Shown piece after piece: positions 11,345 through 23,134 of a stretch of DNA of 64,000 nt (position 1 is its first letter; every line of letters starts with the position of its first letter). Source of the DNA: Leuctra nigra. Taxonomy: Eukaryota; Arthropoda; Insecta; Plecoptera; Leuctridae. Made by a program: the position numbers and the translations under genes. Location: contig OW203763.1 in the NCBI GenBank assembly GCA_934045905.1, positions 18,978,948-19,042,947 on the forward strand, in the 5' to 3' direction. The notes beneath the pieces are model-generated. The model worked only from the letters and a program-made list of their open reading frames with translations, ran no database searches and was not told the DNA's origin.

Positions 11345-12760
11345 AATTCCAGGAAAGAGATTGGAAAGTGATTATAAGGATTTATGCTAGAACATCGTTC
11401 TGTGTATAACTTGACAAAATATAAAAAAAATGTTGAGGCAAAAAGGTCTTCTAGTATAGAACTTTCAACCCTGCCTGTCTAGTATAGTGTGGTTATGGCC
11501 TTATTTCTTGAGCACATATGATATTCGCCCAGAGTGAGAAGAAATTGCTCCTTTGGGATGTTGAGCAGACATTCAGATGACTTGATATTAAAACCTACAT
11601 CTCTATGAATGTATATAGGACGTCTGGAAACATTGGAACGAACTGGGGTTGAAAAATCTTTTTTCTTTCTTCTCAAATGATTATGATAATTGTAAGATGT
11701 TAGTTAAACCGACATTGAGTTGAACAGTAGAGTAATGAGCGATCAGAGAAGGCATCTCTCAAGTGAAATTCAAAATGAAACTTTATTGAAGTTCTAACAA
11801 CGGTTAAATAGAATAATTAATCTTCATTTCTGATTGCAGGAGTTGTAGGAGTTTTGGTTAGGAAAATATTTCTTCGAAACATTCGCGGAGATGTGTCATC
11901 TGCTCGAGATGTAAATTAAGAATCATTAAATCACAGAATTATTATCTAAGTATGTTTCGCAACGAAATTCTGCGCAAAGTTTATAGGGATAATTCGGCGA
12001 GCGAAGCGAGCGTTACTCTTACGACACTTTCTCTGACTGTTTATACTTTGTATGCACGGCCCAAGTCACACGGATTGACCAATCGATCTGATATTTTGAA
12101 CACATCTATAAGTCATACCGACGGTGACGTCTGTAGTTTTATTAGCAAAATACTCTGATTTGTTGAAAAGTAAAAATTAATCGTTTGGTATATCAAGTGG
12201 AAATATTGAATGGTCATGAGACTAAAATATTCTCTTATATTTTACAAATGTTCAGCGAAATCAGTCAGAACTTAAAAAGTGATTGAAAAGTAAATGTATA
12301 TCATCTTGATCCCCTGCAAATATTGGGTTCTGCTTTTACTTACTAAGAAACTTTATTGCTGTGAAATGGTTCATCGATTGGATCGTGTAATGCTTTCAGA
12401 TGCCGTAAAATTGTTATGCTTTTTGTGTGTAAAGGTAATTTGGTTTGCGGAATTGTTGCAAATACCGGTGCTCGCTTATTAATGCGTTACACAGAGCTCT
12501 TTCCCAATGTTAGAAACATAACTACACACATAATACTCTGTAGCCACACGAATAAAGCTCCAGTTTAAAGTAATTTCAGAAGTTTCATAATTACTAATTA
12601 TTTACTATCCATTGATCTTAAACTAATCACACCCCATTACTTAGCAATTCAAGTGAACGACATTATTTTAAAATTACGAATTCATTAAGTATATAGACAA
12701 TCAAGTATATACTAAACCATTTTGTTTTCCAGAAAACTGATTTAGCAGCAAAACCAATGC
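11345..12760. other. AT-rich non-coding stretch
   Basis: No supported gene. A GC-richer 'gcgagcgaagcgagcg' phrase at about 11998 is of a kind common in repeats. Confidence 0.5.
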
Positions 12761-12761
12761 A

Positions 12762-12948
12762 ATGCTAGTTTTAACGCCAGATTTGATCAATCCAGATCGA
12801 CAATTGGAGAGCACTGAAAGTGTTGCAGGAAAACGAAGTCTGGCATCGTCCAGAAACATTCATTATCTATGCACTGTCAAAGTTGATGCCACATTGGCAG
12901 TACCTGAAAACAGAAATCATACAAAAAAACACTGAATGTCCATTTTAG
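12762..12948 (+). other. Two overlapping protein-like short ORFs
   Basis: One frame opens with ATG at 12762 and runs 57 codons. A second frame, open from 12787 to a TAG at 12946-12948 (53 codons), encodes a tryptophan-rich peptide with three W and the motif VWHRPETF. A plausible splice acceptor (ttttgttttccag) ends at 12732, but both frames have stops between it and their openings. Two good-looking frames in one place argue for chance or an old coding relic. Function unknown. Confidence 0.2.
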
Positions 12949-14282
12949 ACGAGATTCTAAAATATTTACAATTTCAGAGAAGAATAAGTATTATCAATTT
13001 ATCCTATGTTCAGTGCTTGAATGAATATGAAATGGGAACCTAAAAGTAAAACGAGCCATTTTCAATAAAGTTATTAGGTTTTTAGATTTTCCGTCTAGCA
13101 ATTTTCTAAGTGTAATGTTTATTTGAAACCCTGTGCCTGGTATTCATAGTGGTCTTGAGGTAAATGAGGGTTCATGTCAAGGTGAGAGCAGATCCAACAT
13201 TAATGAGTTTGCTCATGTCCATTTAGCAAACATCGGCCAGGAAAGGAACACAATCCGAGTGTGGCTAATGCCTAGGACACGTCACATAGGTTTTGAATAC
13301 TCTTTCAGTGGATGGAGAACTTTATGAGATTTCACATATTCGAATGTTGTAAGATCACGATTACGATATCTTCTCAAGATTAAACAATACTTCAAGAAAG
13401 ACAACATGTATTTTTTATTATTAAATAATAAGTTATTATTAAATATGTTACTGATATAAAATCTGACAACCATCCTGGTGTTTACCAAATAAATGTATTA
13501 AATTGATAATTGGTATAATTTTTTATCTATTTAAATACAAAAATTAAGAATTTTACCACCAAAATCCAAAATTTTACCATTATTTTAATTTATATAAAAC
13601 CAAATTTCATTTGCCGTGTCCATTTGGTGGCGATCCATTTAAAGCTTCAGTTGTATTGCATTTAATCATCTCATCTGAGAAGTCAGAATTACGTCATTCC
13701 AAAGCGTGAAAATAATATATGCCTACTATTTTCAAAAATCTAATGCGATGGCAGGACGAGAAACCCATTAACAAAATCTGTATTTTTGGTTACGTGCCAT
13801 CCTGAAAGTGTAAAATATGTGACTATGTAATACTTGAAAACACACAATATGACTTCTCTTCCATTGAAGCGGATGCTTTGAAGTTTCGTTTCCACTGATA
13901 TGCTCCGCATAATGATATTTTGTATTACATTGTTCTTGGATTTGGTACATTGATGTTCCAGGAAGCGCTTTTTATCGGTCTCCCAGAGAATGCATTTTCC
14001 AGTCATATTGAGATTTTTCTATTCTAGAACTAGAATATGATGCAGTATTGAGAATGAGATGGATAAGAACTAAACAATTTATAGATACAAAAATCCACCT
14101 TTAAAAAGAGCGGGTTCTTTTTTAAATCACACGCTCTTTCCTTTCGGGTCGAAAAAAATAATAATATTACTTTGTTGAAGTCGGTATTTAAATGTGTAGA
14201 CGTTTATTTAGTATTGAAAACCAAGTTAATATGGTATAAACTGACTAGTAATCTTTCCGAAACTCAAATAACAAAAAAGTAA
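12949..14282. other. Non-coding stretch
   Basis: Somewhat GC-richer at 13130-13320 with a 64-codon open frame but no splice or homology support; otherwise AT-rich. Confidence 0.5.
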
Positions 14283-14333
14283 GACGATATAGGAGAGAAG
14301 CGTGAATGAAAAAATGTCCAGCCGAACCGGACC
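14283..14333 (-). mobile_element. SINE fragment, tail and tRNA 3' edge, inverted
   Basis: Reverse-complemented, this reads 'ggtccggttcggctggacat' followed by 'tttttcattcacg'. That matches the end of the T arm/acceptor plus the tail start of copy A (ccggttcggtcggatatt...). It lies head-to-head with copy B, in the opposite orientation. Confidence 0.5.
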
Positions 14334-14339
14334 TATCTC

Positions 14340-14530
14340 TACAGATCGGAGATCTTGGAGGTCTCTCCCTCATAAATGCGTTACGACTAATGTCCGTCCG
14401 GCCGCCCGGCCGGGTGGCTCAGTTGGTAGTACGCCCGCCAGGCAAGTGAGAAATCCCGGGTTCGGCCAGACATTTTTCGCTTCGTACATCTCTTCCTGTC
14501 ATCCTTACTCCACTGGAAGTTTTCTATAAT
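14340..14530 (+). mobile_element. tRNA-derived SINE-like element, copy B
   Basis: It shares the leader (cggagatct, taatgtccgtccgg), tRNA body and tail (gacatttttcgc, 'ccttactccactggaagttt') with copy A. The body starts GGCCGGG at 14408 with a good D arm (GCTCAGTTGGTA) and anticodon arm CCCGC-CAGGCAA-GTGAG, again reading GGC, with A at position 33. After CCGGGTTCG the 3' strand of the T stem and the acceptor are deleted, so it cannot fold fully. Confidence 0.65.
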
Positions 14531-14901
14531 CCCAGTTTATCAAGAAATAAGTCGACACTTAGAGAATGTGACTTCAAAATTGAGGTGTATTTTCAGCCAT
14601 AAGTTTAATAATTTGTCTTGAGTATGTTCTTAAAATTACACGTAGAGAATTAATTGCAAAACATTAATTATGCAAATGTATTCTTTTAGCTTCTTTAATA
14701 TCACGTAAAATCGCTTGAAATTTGTCAGCCATAAAATCTCCCATTTGTACCTGTCCTCAGAATCTACTTAGAAACCCAAACAAAAACTTTTAAACAAATC
14801 AAAGAAAGTGGTGATTTCGTTTCTAACACGACATCGTTTTTTCTTCTCCTTCTGTAATTGAATCTCAATCTGAAATAAGTTTGTGGTCCTCTCGGTTGCA
14901 G
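14531..14901 (+). other. Intron-like sequence ending in a 3' splice site
   Basis: AT-rich DNA ending in a splice acceptor. A CTAAC branch-point match lies at 14823, a pyrimidine-rich run (gttttttcttctccttct) at about 14836-14853, and 'cctctcggttgcag' ends with AG at 14900-14901. The change from AT-rich to GC-rich falls at this junction. Confidence 0.45.
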
Positions 14902-14962
14902 CCGCGTGTGGTTGTACTCGGCGCCGCTTGACGTCGCGACGCTCGACACGGGCGTCGTGTAA
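14902..14962 (+). CDS. C-terminal coding part of a last exon, gene unknown
   Basis: After the acceptor CAG (AG at 14900-14901) one frame, entered in phase with a single leading C, reads 19 codons and ends RVWLYSAPLDVATLDTGVV before a TAA at 14960-14962. Third positions are almost all G or C (18 of 19), in a genome of roughly one third GC, which is strong coding bias. A GC-rich 3' UTR of about 120 bp follows, with two AATAAA signals. The upstream exons were not identified, so this would be the tail of a + strand gene whose preceding intron is long. The C-terminus ends in hydrophobic VV but is not a standard class I PDZ ligand. I do not recognise the protein. A minus-strand frame (about 110 codons, 15093 to 14764) also spans the island but lacks splice sites at the GC-island boundary. 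Confidence 0.5.
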
Positions 14963-15083
14963 CAGACGTCGCTTCCAGCTGAGCACCAGTAGTACGCCAC
15001 ACGCCGTCGCGAGCAGTCAGAACCCTCCACGGCGGTCACACCAACACACGCGGCAACACGCGACTTGATACACTCACTCGGAA
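14963..15083 (+). other. Putative 3' UTR, CpG-rich
   Basis: GC- and CpG-rich sequence between the TAA and the first poly(A) signal, sharply different from the AT-rich DNA on both sides. It has stops in all + frames. Confidence 0.4.
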
Positions 15084-15106
15084 AATAAAGAGTTTATGTT
15101 AATAAA
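15084..15106 (+). terminator. Two poly(A) signals with T-rich downstream element
   Basis: AATAAA at 15084-15089 and 15101-15106, followed by a T/GT-rich tract (atttttttgttattattttt). This is the expected order for cleavage and polyadenylation of the exon at 14902. Confidence 0.5.
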
Positions 15107-15179
15107 GATTTTTTTGTTATTATTTTTTTAAACATATCACGATTCATCTCGGTTCTTGTAGTTGTAAATATATATTTTT

Positions 15180-15310
15180 TTTTCTCCTGGAGCGAGGTTT
15201 TGGCGGTGTCCTGGGTTCGAGGATCGGCACGTTGACATCACGTGTACTCTTCTGTTACCCTGACTTGGGATATGTTCAGCACATGGGATTGGGTAAGTCA
15301 GATGTTGATA
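15180..15310 (+). mobile_element. SINE remnant or exon-like segment
   Basis: A GC-richer block contains 'ctgggttcgaggatc', a B-box-like T-arm motif at 15211-15225. It also has an open + frame of about 34 codons between a T-rich tract ending GAG (about 15192) and a donor-like GGGTAAGT at 15291. The GAG acceptor is poor and the B box argues for a tRNA-SINE, so the exon reading is not favoured. Confidence 0.3.
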
Positions 15311-18300
15311 CTCAACAAAAAATATTGTCGAGAAAATTGTATGGTTAAAAGAATGACTTTAAGTTCATATTTTTGTATTTTTATTTCGAGAGAAAATAAA
15401 TAGAACATTATAGTTAGTTATTCCTCGACATACATATTATATGTATTAGACACATCATAAAATGATGTGTCTCAAATCCATTATGTGTTTGTGTTATAAA
15501 TATGTTTCTGTATTTGTATTTGAATATAAAGTTATGAAATATAAGGATATAGGAAGTTCAATAATTGGATTTGTCTTGATTTGAAACTTTAGTAATTTGA
15601 TGTCAGTATCATCCATGACTAGTCTTGACTTGGTTAATTTTCTTGTCGTGTCCAAATGGGACTGACATTTTAAGGTAAAACTTGATATTATAAAAGTTCG
15701 AATATTGGCTGATATTTGAACACGCAATTCTTTCTGTTTTCGTAAAATACTTAGATTGTTTTATGATATATATAATAGAATCATTACTGGCATCGCATCG
15801 CCTTTGAAAGTTCTTGCAATAAATTTATTACGACTATTGAACCAAAAATGTGCAAACACGTTTTCCACCGTGACTTTGAAACTTTGTATTATTAATTACA
15901 TTTATAATTACAGCTACCAATACCATTCAAGAGCCCGTTCTCAACAACGGCTAAATACTCTTTGAAAACTTTTCATTTCCCCTCAAATTTTTCGCGGCCA
16001 TAAAAAGAGCCAAGTGTAAAATTAAACTGAAAATCGCTACGCAAATGCCGCGTGGCGTGATATTTCCTTTCCCCCCTTCTTTACTATTTTCCATGAGTGA
16101 TATTTAGTTGGAGGAAAGCAATGGTTTGAATTCCGGGAAAGCATTTTCTACTGTTACATTTCCTACGAAAATCTCTGAGTTTCAAATGTTTTTGTTCGGC
16201 TACGTTTGTGTCTTTTCACGTTGCGTGCTGTGTTATGAATCTCTCATTAATTTATCCATTTATCTGGTACAAGGCTGCTACACCACTTTGTTATCCAGCC
16301 CCGCCTGCCCTCGCTACCAGAAATTATCACGTTTACCATAATGCGGAACCATAGTCCACAAATACACACAACAAATGGAGAAATAAAATAAGGAATCGTG
16401 ATTTTTCTCTTTGCTCCATTTCAAGTCAATTCTATTACACTCCAACGTATCCGATTCGTGAAAAAAGATCATTTTGTAAGTTTCAATACAATATAAGGGA
16501 AGTCGTACCACGGATTCTGGTCGTTTAATTGCGCATCAAGAGATGAAATCTCTCACTTCACATCACAGATGCTGCTACTCCAGTAGCCACGAAATCTTGA
16601 GAAACGCAGCTTTTTTGCGGATTTTCTCCCGCCAATACTAATACTAGCCACCACGATCCAATATGAAGGATCACAATATATATCCGAGAATCTTTTTATA
16701 CGGACAGCATAAAACGTGGCCGAACAAAGGAAGGTACTAGAAGGTGTTTTCATCTATTGTAGGAGCTGACAAGACGAATGTTTCGAATACAAATTTTTAG
16801 GTCTTCAGCTTGATTCTTTTATTCGAGTTCAAACAGATCTAAAAATGAAACTGAACAGTTTGGATTGACTTGACTTTGGCCCAAACTTAGAGATTGAATC
16901 GGATCAATCTATTTATGTTTATAATATTCGTAAATTCATGAATTGTTAATCGTTTCGTTCCAATCAGAAATGTCTCGAAACACGATTCTTTTAATGAAAA
17001 TCTTTTAAATTAGATATTATAAAAGAAAAAGAATTCCTGAAGAGCTTCATAAAATCTCATCGTTTGTGACGTGCATTATTTAATATTTCAGTCCGTGAAG
17101 CATCTAACATATTATTTTAAAGGAAAAATAATTATAAATTAATTTCGTATTGCTGCAACAAACTTGTAGTATGCCCTCGGTTGGGCGTTTGATCACCTGA
17201 AAATGCTGAATTTTGATGTCTGAAAATTGATATACGAATATATGTCTGTAACTCGCTCGATATACGAATTTTGTAGCTCACGAAGCATATGATGCATATT
17301 GGACCCATAACATATAGAGTATTCGACACCTCTGGAGCTGATTCTAAACTGAGAGCATTTATGGCAAACCGTGCTTTAGTGCCTACAAATACATTCAACT
17401 CATATTACCCATTGGTGTCAAAAAGATCAAATGTATCAATTTGAAAAAAAACATCTTTATCAAACGAAGTGTAAAATTAAAAATTTCAACTAGTATGATC
17501 ACACATTTAGATGTTAAGTTTTTAATAAAAACTGCGTTCCTTGGATGTTCGTTTGCAAATAAAATGCAAAAGAATTGGATACGAACCACGAATACATATA
17601 AAAACTAGTAATGCTCTTTTGCTATCTGACTGTCTACAATTCCGGTGGCATTCTAGCCGCTGGTTTCATGGAAGAAGAATCAGGGATTGTGTGAAGTAGG
17701 CCTGTAGTTAAGAATAATGCTCCTCATCAGCTTATCTAAACAAGATAACACACCCTTAGCAAGAAAAGAAGAAAAACTTTGTGATCCCTGTTGGCTTTTT
17801 ATCCTCCCCCCACTACGAGACGAGTTAACAAATTCAGCAAAGTTCCCACATCGTGACTCTCTATCGCGCAACACCGCCGTGTATTTGCAACACGTATCGC
17901 TGGAAGTTCCACTACTTACTTATCATCTGATGGAAAGAATTGCACCGCGCTGGCTTCTCGGCCAAGTGCTTAGACTCATTCACCTAGTTTATGCGTAATT
18001 TTCTAGCAAGAGTGGTGACTATGTACCGCGGAAGCTTGATCGCCTTTGGAAAGCAAGATGAATCGCAAACCATCAGCTCACAATGCCACTGAAAATGTGT
18101 TGAATTCAGTAAAAGATCCCACATCCGGTTGCCTCATTTGTTATTTGCCAATGACCATCTCAAGCCTCGTTGAAAAAACTAAGATGAATAAATTTTTCAT
18201 TTTCTTTCTTTCGTTTCTTTGTCTGTAGCTTCGTCGTGGTGGTTTAGTTCAGGAAATGAACTCGGAGGGAAAGTCAAGGAAAAGGCGTGGCAGTAGTCGT

Positions 18301-18985
18301 GCACTTAAAAATAAACGAAGACCATTGTAAGAATCGTTAAATCTTTAACCACAAAACTTTAAATTACAACCTTGGATCCGGAAAATCTTGTTTGCTGCCG
18401 TGAGTTTCCGCTTTCCGAGTAAGACTCGAGCGGGATTTGCCGGGAATTCTAGTGAGCTTTGCACACCATAAAACCTTATTTTATCGCAATGGCCCTTTCT
18501 CACGTCATTTCAAAGTAAGGGTGAACGTTTTTTTCATTTACTTCCTATTTGAAGAAAAAAATCTTTTTCGCATTCTCATTATGCAGTTTCCTATGCGAGT
18601 CCTTTACCAGTGTGATTTACAAAACATTTCACCGCGTCTTCTTTGATCACGAAGCTCATATCGGCAAACAATGAAAGCTCCTCTCCCTCCTTTCCTAGTC
18701 GAGGCAAATGCAGTGGACCCCGGATGATTAATTAAGCAATGACTGGGCGATATAGCAAACTCCGCTTTTAACATGGATTGTGTGAAAATGTGGCGTTCCT
18801 CTCGAATGTCTTCATCCAGTAACTGAACTTCTTGTTCAAACTAAGCACAAGAAGATCAACAAAAAGTACTTATTTCTTTGAAGGGTGGACCATTATTCCT
18901 GTCATGGCATCGAGTGATCGATAACTCTGATATGCCTATGATTAATGTGGAAATCAACACACAAGTGAATGGTTGCGAATGGGAA
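15311..18985. other. AT-rich non-coding stretch
   Basis: No supported gene; open frames are all under 95 codons and lack composition or splice support. A pyrimidine-rich patch lies at 16060-16080. Confidence 0.5.
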
Positions 18986-18992
18986 AGTAGTA

Positions 18993-19024
18993 AGAGGGAG
19001 AGAGAGGGAGAGAGAGAGGGGGAG
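18993..19024. repeat. (GA)n-rich microsatellite
   Basis: Imperfect GAGA/GGGA run on the + strand. Confidence 0.9.
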
Positions 19025-19029
19025 TATAT

Positions 19030-22000
19030 CCAAGACGTCCACGGTTCACTGGAGAGAGATGTGAGATAACGGGTACGATGCATTGTTGTCATAGAAGCTT
19101 CATATTACGTTTAGTAACAGAGTTTAGAGCAAACGTAACAAACACGATGAGCTCAAACTCGAAACGGAAGCGCAGAACATTATTAAATTCAACTCATTTT
19201 GATTTAATAATGCCAATGTTCAATTTAACGATGATGGAAGGCAAGGAGGCAGCGTTTACATGAAACATGGAACTAAAAACAAATTGTGTTTAGCGTCTCG
19301 TTCTATCACTAGCGAACGCATGCATTGTGTTCTGTTTTGCAACGAGGGTAGGCATCAGCTACTCTCTATGAAATTGAAAAGTGATGATGCCCGTGGAGGA
19401 GGATGGCGGGGAGAAGTTGATCGCGGCTGATGAGATTGAAACTATCAGCTACTGAAACCCACGATACACGTCGCTAGGGAAGGTGAGAAGGACAGTAGGT
19501 TACACCTCCATAGATCGAACTCCATAGATCGAACGTGCATGAGTCAACTAAGGGGATCAAATACATACGAGTGCGGAAGAGTAATTAGGAGTGTTGAGAA
19601 AAAACTGACATTGGTTATCTTTTCGCTGCTCGAATAAGTTGCTCTTGAAATGATTCCTTAGAAAACAAATCCGCATCTGTCATATTTCTGAGATGTCCAC
19701 CTCGTTAGGCGAAGAGAGAGATTGAAACGGATTAGTTGGGATTGAGCGAGTTCTCAGTTGTACCGCCAGGAACGCTGGTGGAGTTAGTGAACTAAAGAAA
19801 ATACTTTTTCGCAGAAGCAATTTTCTTGAACCTGAAGGCCGAGTTACGGCTATACAAAAAAACTACAAAAAATAAAGTAGCGTTACGGTTGAAATTGCTT
19901 TAGAAAGTTAACATATTAGACCCTAAAGAGCATTCCAATGAATCAAAATGCAGTCCCTGAGGTGCCATTTTATGTCTAATAAATATTATGCTTGGATTAT
20001 CTACGTTAAAACATGTTTTAAATAAAAACCTTAATTTAAAATCTAGACCAGCCACGAACGGTCAATTTATTGCGTTAAAATGTAAATAATGGAAACAAAG
20101 CTGGGGTAAAAAGAAGTATTTCATTGAGTTGGTGAAAATCAGAATTAATAGAAAGGACTTTAAATGAAGAGATTTTTTTTTAAACGTAGAACAAACCCAG
20201 AGTTCATCACAAAGTGTAATTAGAACATCTCAATAAGCAAGGAGAATAAAACACTTTTCTGTTATAAAGATCTAATAAAACTGTCCGTAGGAGCTCAAAG
20301 AAAAAGAAAAGCATCTAAAAGTACAATAATTGCCAAACTTTTAATGAAGAGTAAGCTTTTTAAATCATTATTAACACAGAACTACACGTTTCAACAGCAC
20401 ATTCTTGGGATATTGTATAGATACTATAAGATTGTTTGTTCTGAAAATGTGAAAAGATACTTCGATCGCTGGTTTAGTTCGTCGCTACTTTGACACGATT
20501 CTGAAAGAAAGTAGTCCCTGAATCTAGTTTAATATTCATACGCATGCACAAACAGGTTCGAGCTTCAAGATGCGTGACGCACCTTAAAATTAAAACTAAA
20601 ATTGGGTAACAAGCTCGAAAATCACATTTCGATTCAGAATTACAATCTAAAATAAAATTGTAATGCGAAGTACACCCTAGTGTGTACTTTATAGAACATT
20701 GCTTTTTAAAACTCATCCTGAACTAAAAAGGACAAACTTATTATTGGAAAAACTGAACTTCCGGAGGTTACGAACTATACCTATTTAACATTTTATCTCT
20801 GAAATCTCTCTCTGAGAATTTATCTATACTTTTTAAATTGTAGAAGATGAAGAGTGTAAGATTTGTGAGTGTGAAAGCATCAGTGTTGAGAACTGTTTAC
20901 TTATTCGAATTAATCAATTGCATGTTTGAGAAACACCATTCACTCGTGAAAACAAACTAACCAAAACAATGAAATGAGAGAGGAAACGAGAAGTTTCGCT
21001 TCTAATCATTTTGTGTGTAAACATTGCACATTGACAGAGACTGTTATTGAGACCCAAGATCGATCCACGCCATGCATGCATTGTTTGATAAACAGCCACG
21101 GACACAAAAACTGAGTTGTAAAACCATTTGTAAATACGCTCTTTGATTTATATGAAATGCAGTTTTTATAAAGTTTCATTATTGTAGCTGAACAGATGAA
21201 AAAAGAGATACTCATTAATCAGGTCGGGACTCAAAATTTTATTTATTTTTTGATTATACGTGAATTTTGATATAAAATCTTTTATGTGCACATAATGAAG
21301 CAAATTTCACACGGATTTCCCCATCTTCCAGACAAATTACGCGAATTTGTGTCGCTGAGTGCACTACATCGTAATTAGCCAAATACTAATTCTTAGACTA
21401 TGCAGGGAGGATTCCCAAACCAACTATATCAATACTCATTTCTTCCTATTTTCTTATAATTTATGAATAATGATCATAACAAATAACAAATTTTAATCTA
21501 AATCTAAATATTTTTTTTAAATAAACGCGTTGTCAATGCCAATTAAAAATGTTAAAATAAAATTGTTGAATATTCGCAGTTCTAGTAGCTCTCTAGCAAA
21601 CATTTTGCCTGCCACACAACCAAACGCTGGGTTATTAAGAGCACATCTAGTTGTGCAATACACAGGAGGATTTACGAATATGTAACCAAATCTCGAGCCA
21701 GAAGCTACTCAGAACTCGGACTCCATCAAAATACTCTCTGAAGCGAACACTCCGCCGTAAATAAAGTATTATTTATCTTCGCTCCAGGAGTTAGGCTCTG
21801 TATCAGACATGAGAGATGCTGATGTAATCAGTCGACAGTCGGAAGGCTGAGAGGGAGATTACAATTACATTTTAGGTAGATTAAAGTGTGAACATTATTT
21901 TATAACATATATGTTACAGTAACAATCTTCCACCTATAAAGTAGGTATAGTTGAAATGATTTAGTTTATTATTTAGATAATAACTAATATCTTTCTTTTG

Positions 22001-22215
22001 AAGTAAAACACATTTTTCTATACCAATAAAATATGAAATTTAATAAAGCATGGTAATCGAATATGACAATCCCGAATTACAGAATGGTTAAAATAATCAG
22101 AAGTGAGTACAATTTAAAATTAAAAATATCCCACATCTGCCACCATTTGTAATATCAATCAAAACTCTGATTTTTACGATTCGTTGTGCTCATGAGCTCA
22201 GAGATATTGATAAAC
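19030..22215. other. Non-coding stretch
   Basis: A short tandem duplication of 'ctccatagatcgaa' lies at about 19506-19533. Otherwise no gene or repeat family is recognised. Confidence 0.5.
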
Positions 22216-22217
22216 GA

Positions 22218-22260
22218 TGTATGTATGTATGTATGTATATATTGTATGTATGTATGTATG
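22218..22260. repeat. (GTAT)n microsatellite
   Basis: Tetranucleotide run interrupted once by 'atatatt'. Confidence 0.95.
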
Positions 22261-22813
22261 GATAATCAATATCAGCTGACAATAATTTTGAATTGTATAG
22301 GCCGTAGTAGAAAATATTATTAGATAATTTTTAAACATCTTAAATTTGTGTCAATTATTTTCAAGAATTTCAGTGATTCATTGTTTGATAATTCTGACAA
22401 AATTTTTGACGTGTCTATTTAAGATAGTTTGTCTATACAAATCTATCAGCATTTGTAATAATTATGTAACTAAATTATGTGTGTTGTTTATTGTTTGAAT
22501 CTTGTAGAATCTTCACCGCGCAAACGCAGCTGTGTACATTGTTTATCATATTTCACAAACACAGAGAGAGTAAAAGTAAACCTATTGAATCTATTAACTT
22601 CTATTATAATAATGCTAAGTGTTATTTTATAAGCTACATGAAAACTCTCCGATTTCACAACACTTTCAAAAATATTTCTAGTTATCACGAATGCAACATG
22701 TAAAAATCCACTCTTATTATAAATACTGTAGTTGTAAGTAAGATTATTAAACATACATCAAATCGTCTAATTTTAATAATGTTTAACTGTTCTTATTTTG
22801 TTCGTGTGGTTCG
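22261..22813. other. AT-rich stretch, nothing recognised
   Basis: No supported gene. Confidence 0.5.
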
Positions 22814-22840
22814 TCCTATATTCGTGGTCCGAGTGTGTGA

Positions 22841-23131
22841 TTGTATAAGATCCGTCCCGGGTGGACACGCAGAGTTGTGAAGGGTGTCTGCATGCAACGT
22901 GATATGCCACATGCAATGCACCACGACCACCAAAGAGAGCTGGGGGAGATTTCAGATAGGAATATAATGGAGAGGTCCAAGCGGATTAATAATGAAAATT
23001 GTACGCGGCAAATGAGCGAGAATACCAATGTCCTGACCTCCAGACGTGTTTCTAACGCCACCCCTACAAATAGACGGATTATGCTCCGGGTTAAATGGAT
23101 ACCGGACCAATTAGGAGGAAATAATGGATAG
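22841..23131 (+). other. Basic ORF in a GC-richer island
   Basis: An open frame of 97 codons (TGA just upstream, TAG at the end) sits in a block visibly GC-richer than its AT-rich flanks. The predicted peptide is rich in Arg, Asn and Met and very basic. It starts from TTG with no ATG until codon 18, and I see no known domain and no clear splice sites. It could be an exon relic or part of an unrecognised repeat. Confidence 0.2.
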
Positions 23132-23134
23132 TGA

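Noticed and set aside
14764..15039. Minus-strand 91-codon ORF over the GC-rich island
   Set aside because: No splice sites at the island edges, GTG start, and the + strand reading has acceptor, codon bias, stop and poly(A) signals. Kept only as an alternative.
15190..15292. Second + strand exon with GTAAGT donor
   Set aside because: The acceptor would be GAG with weak context, and the segment contains a tRNA B-box-like motif, so a SINE remnant is likelier.
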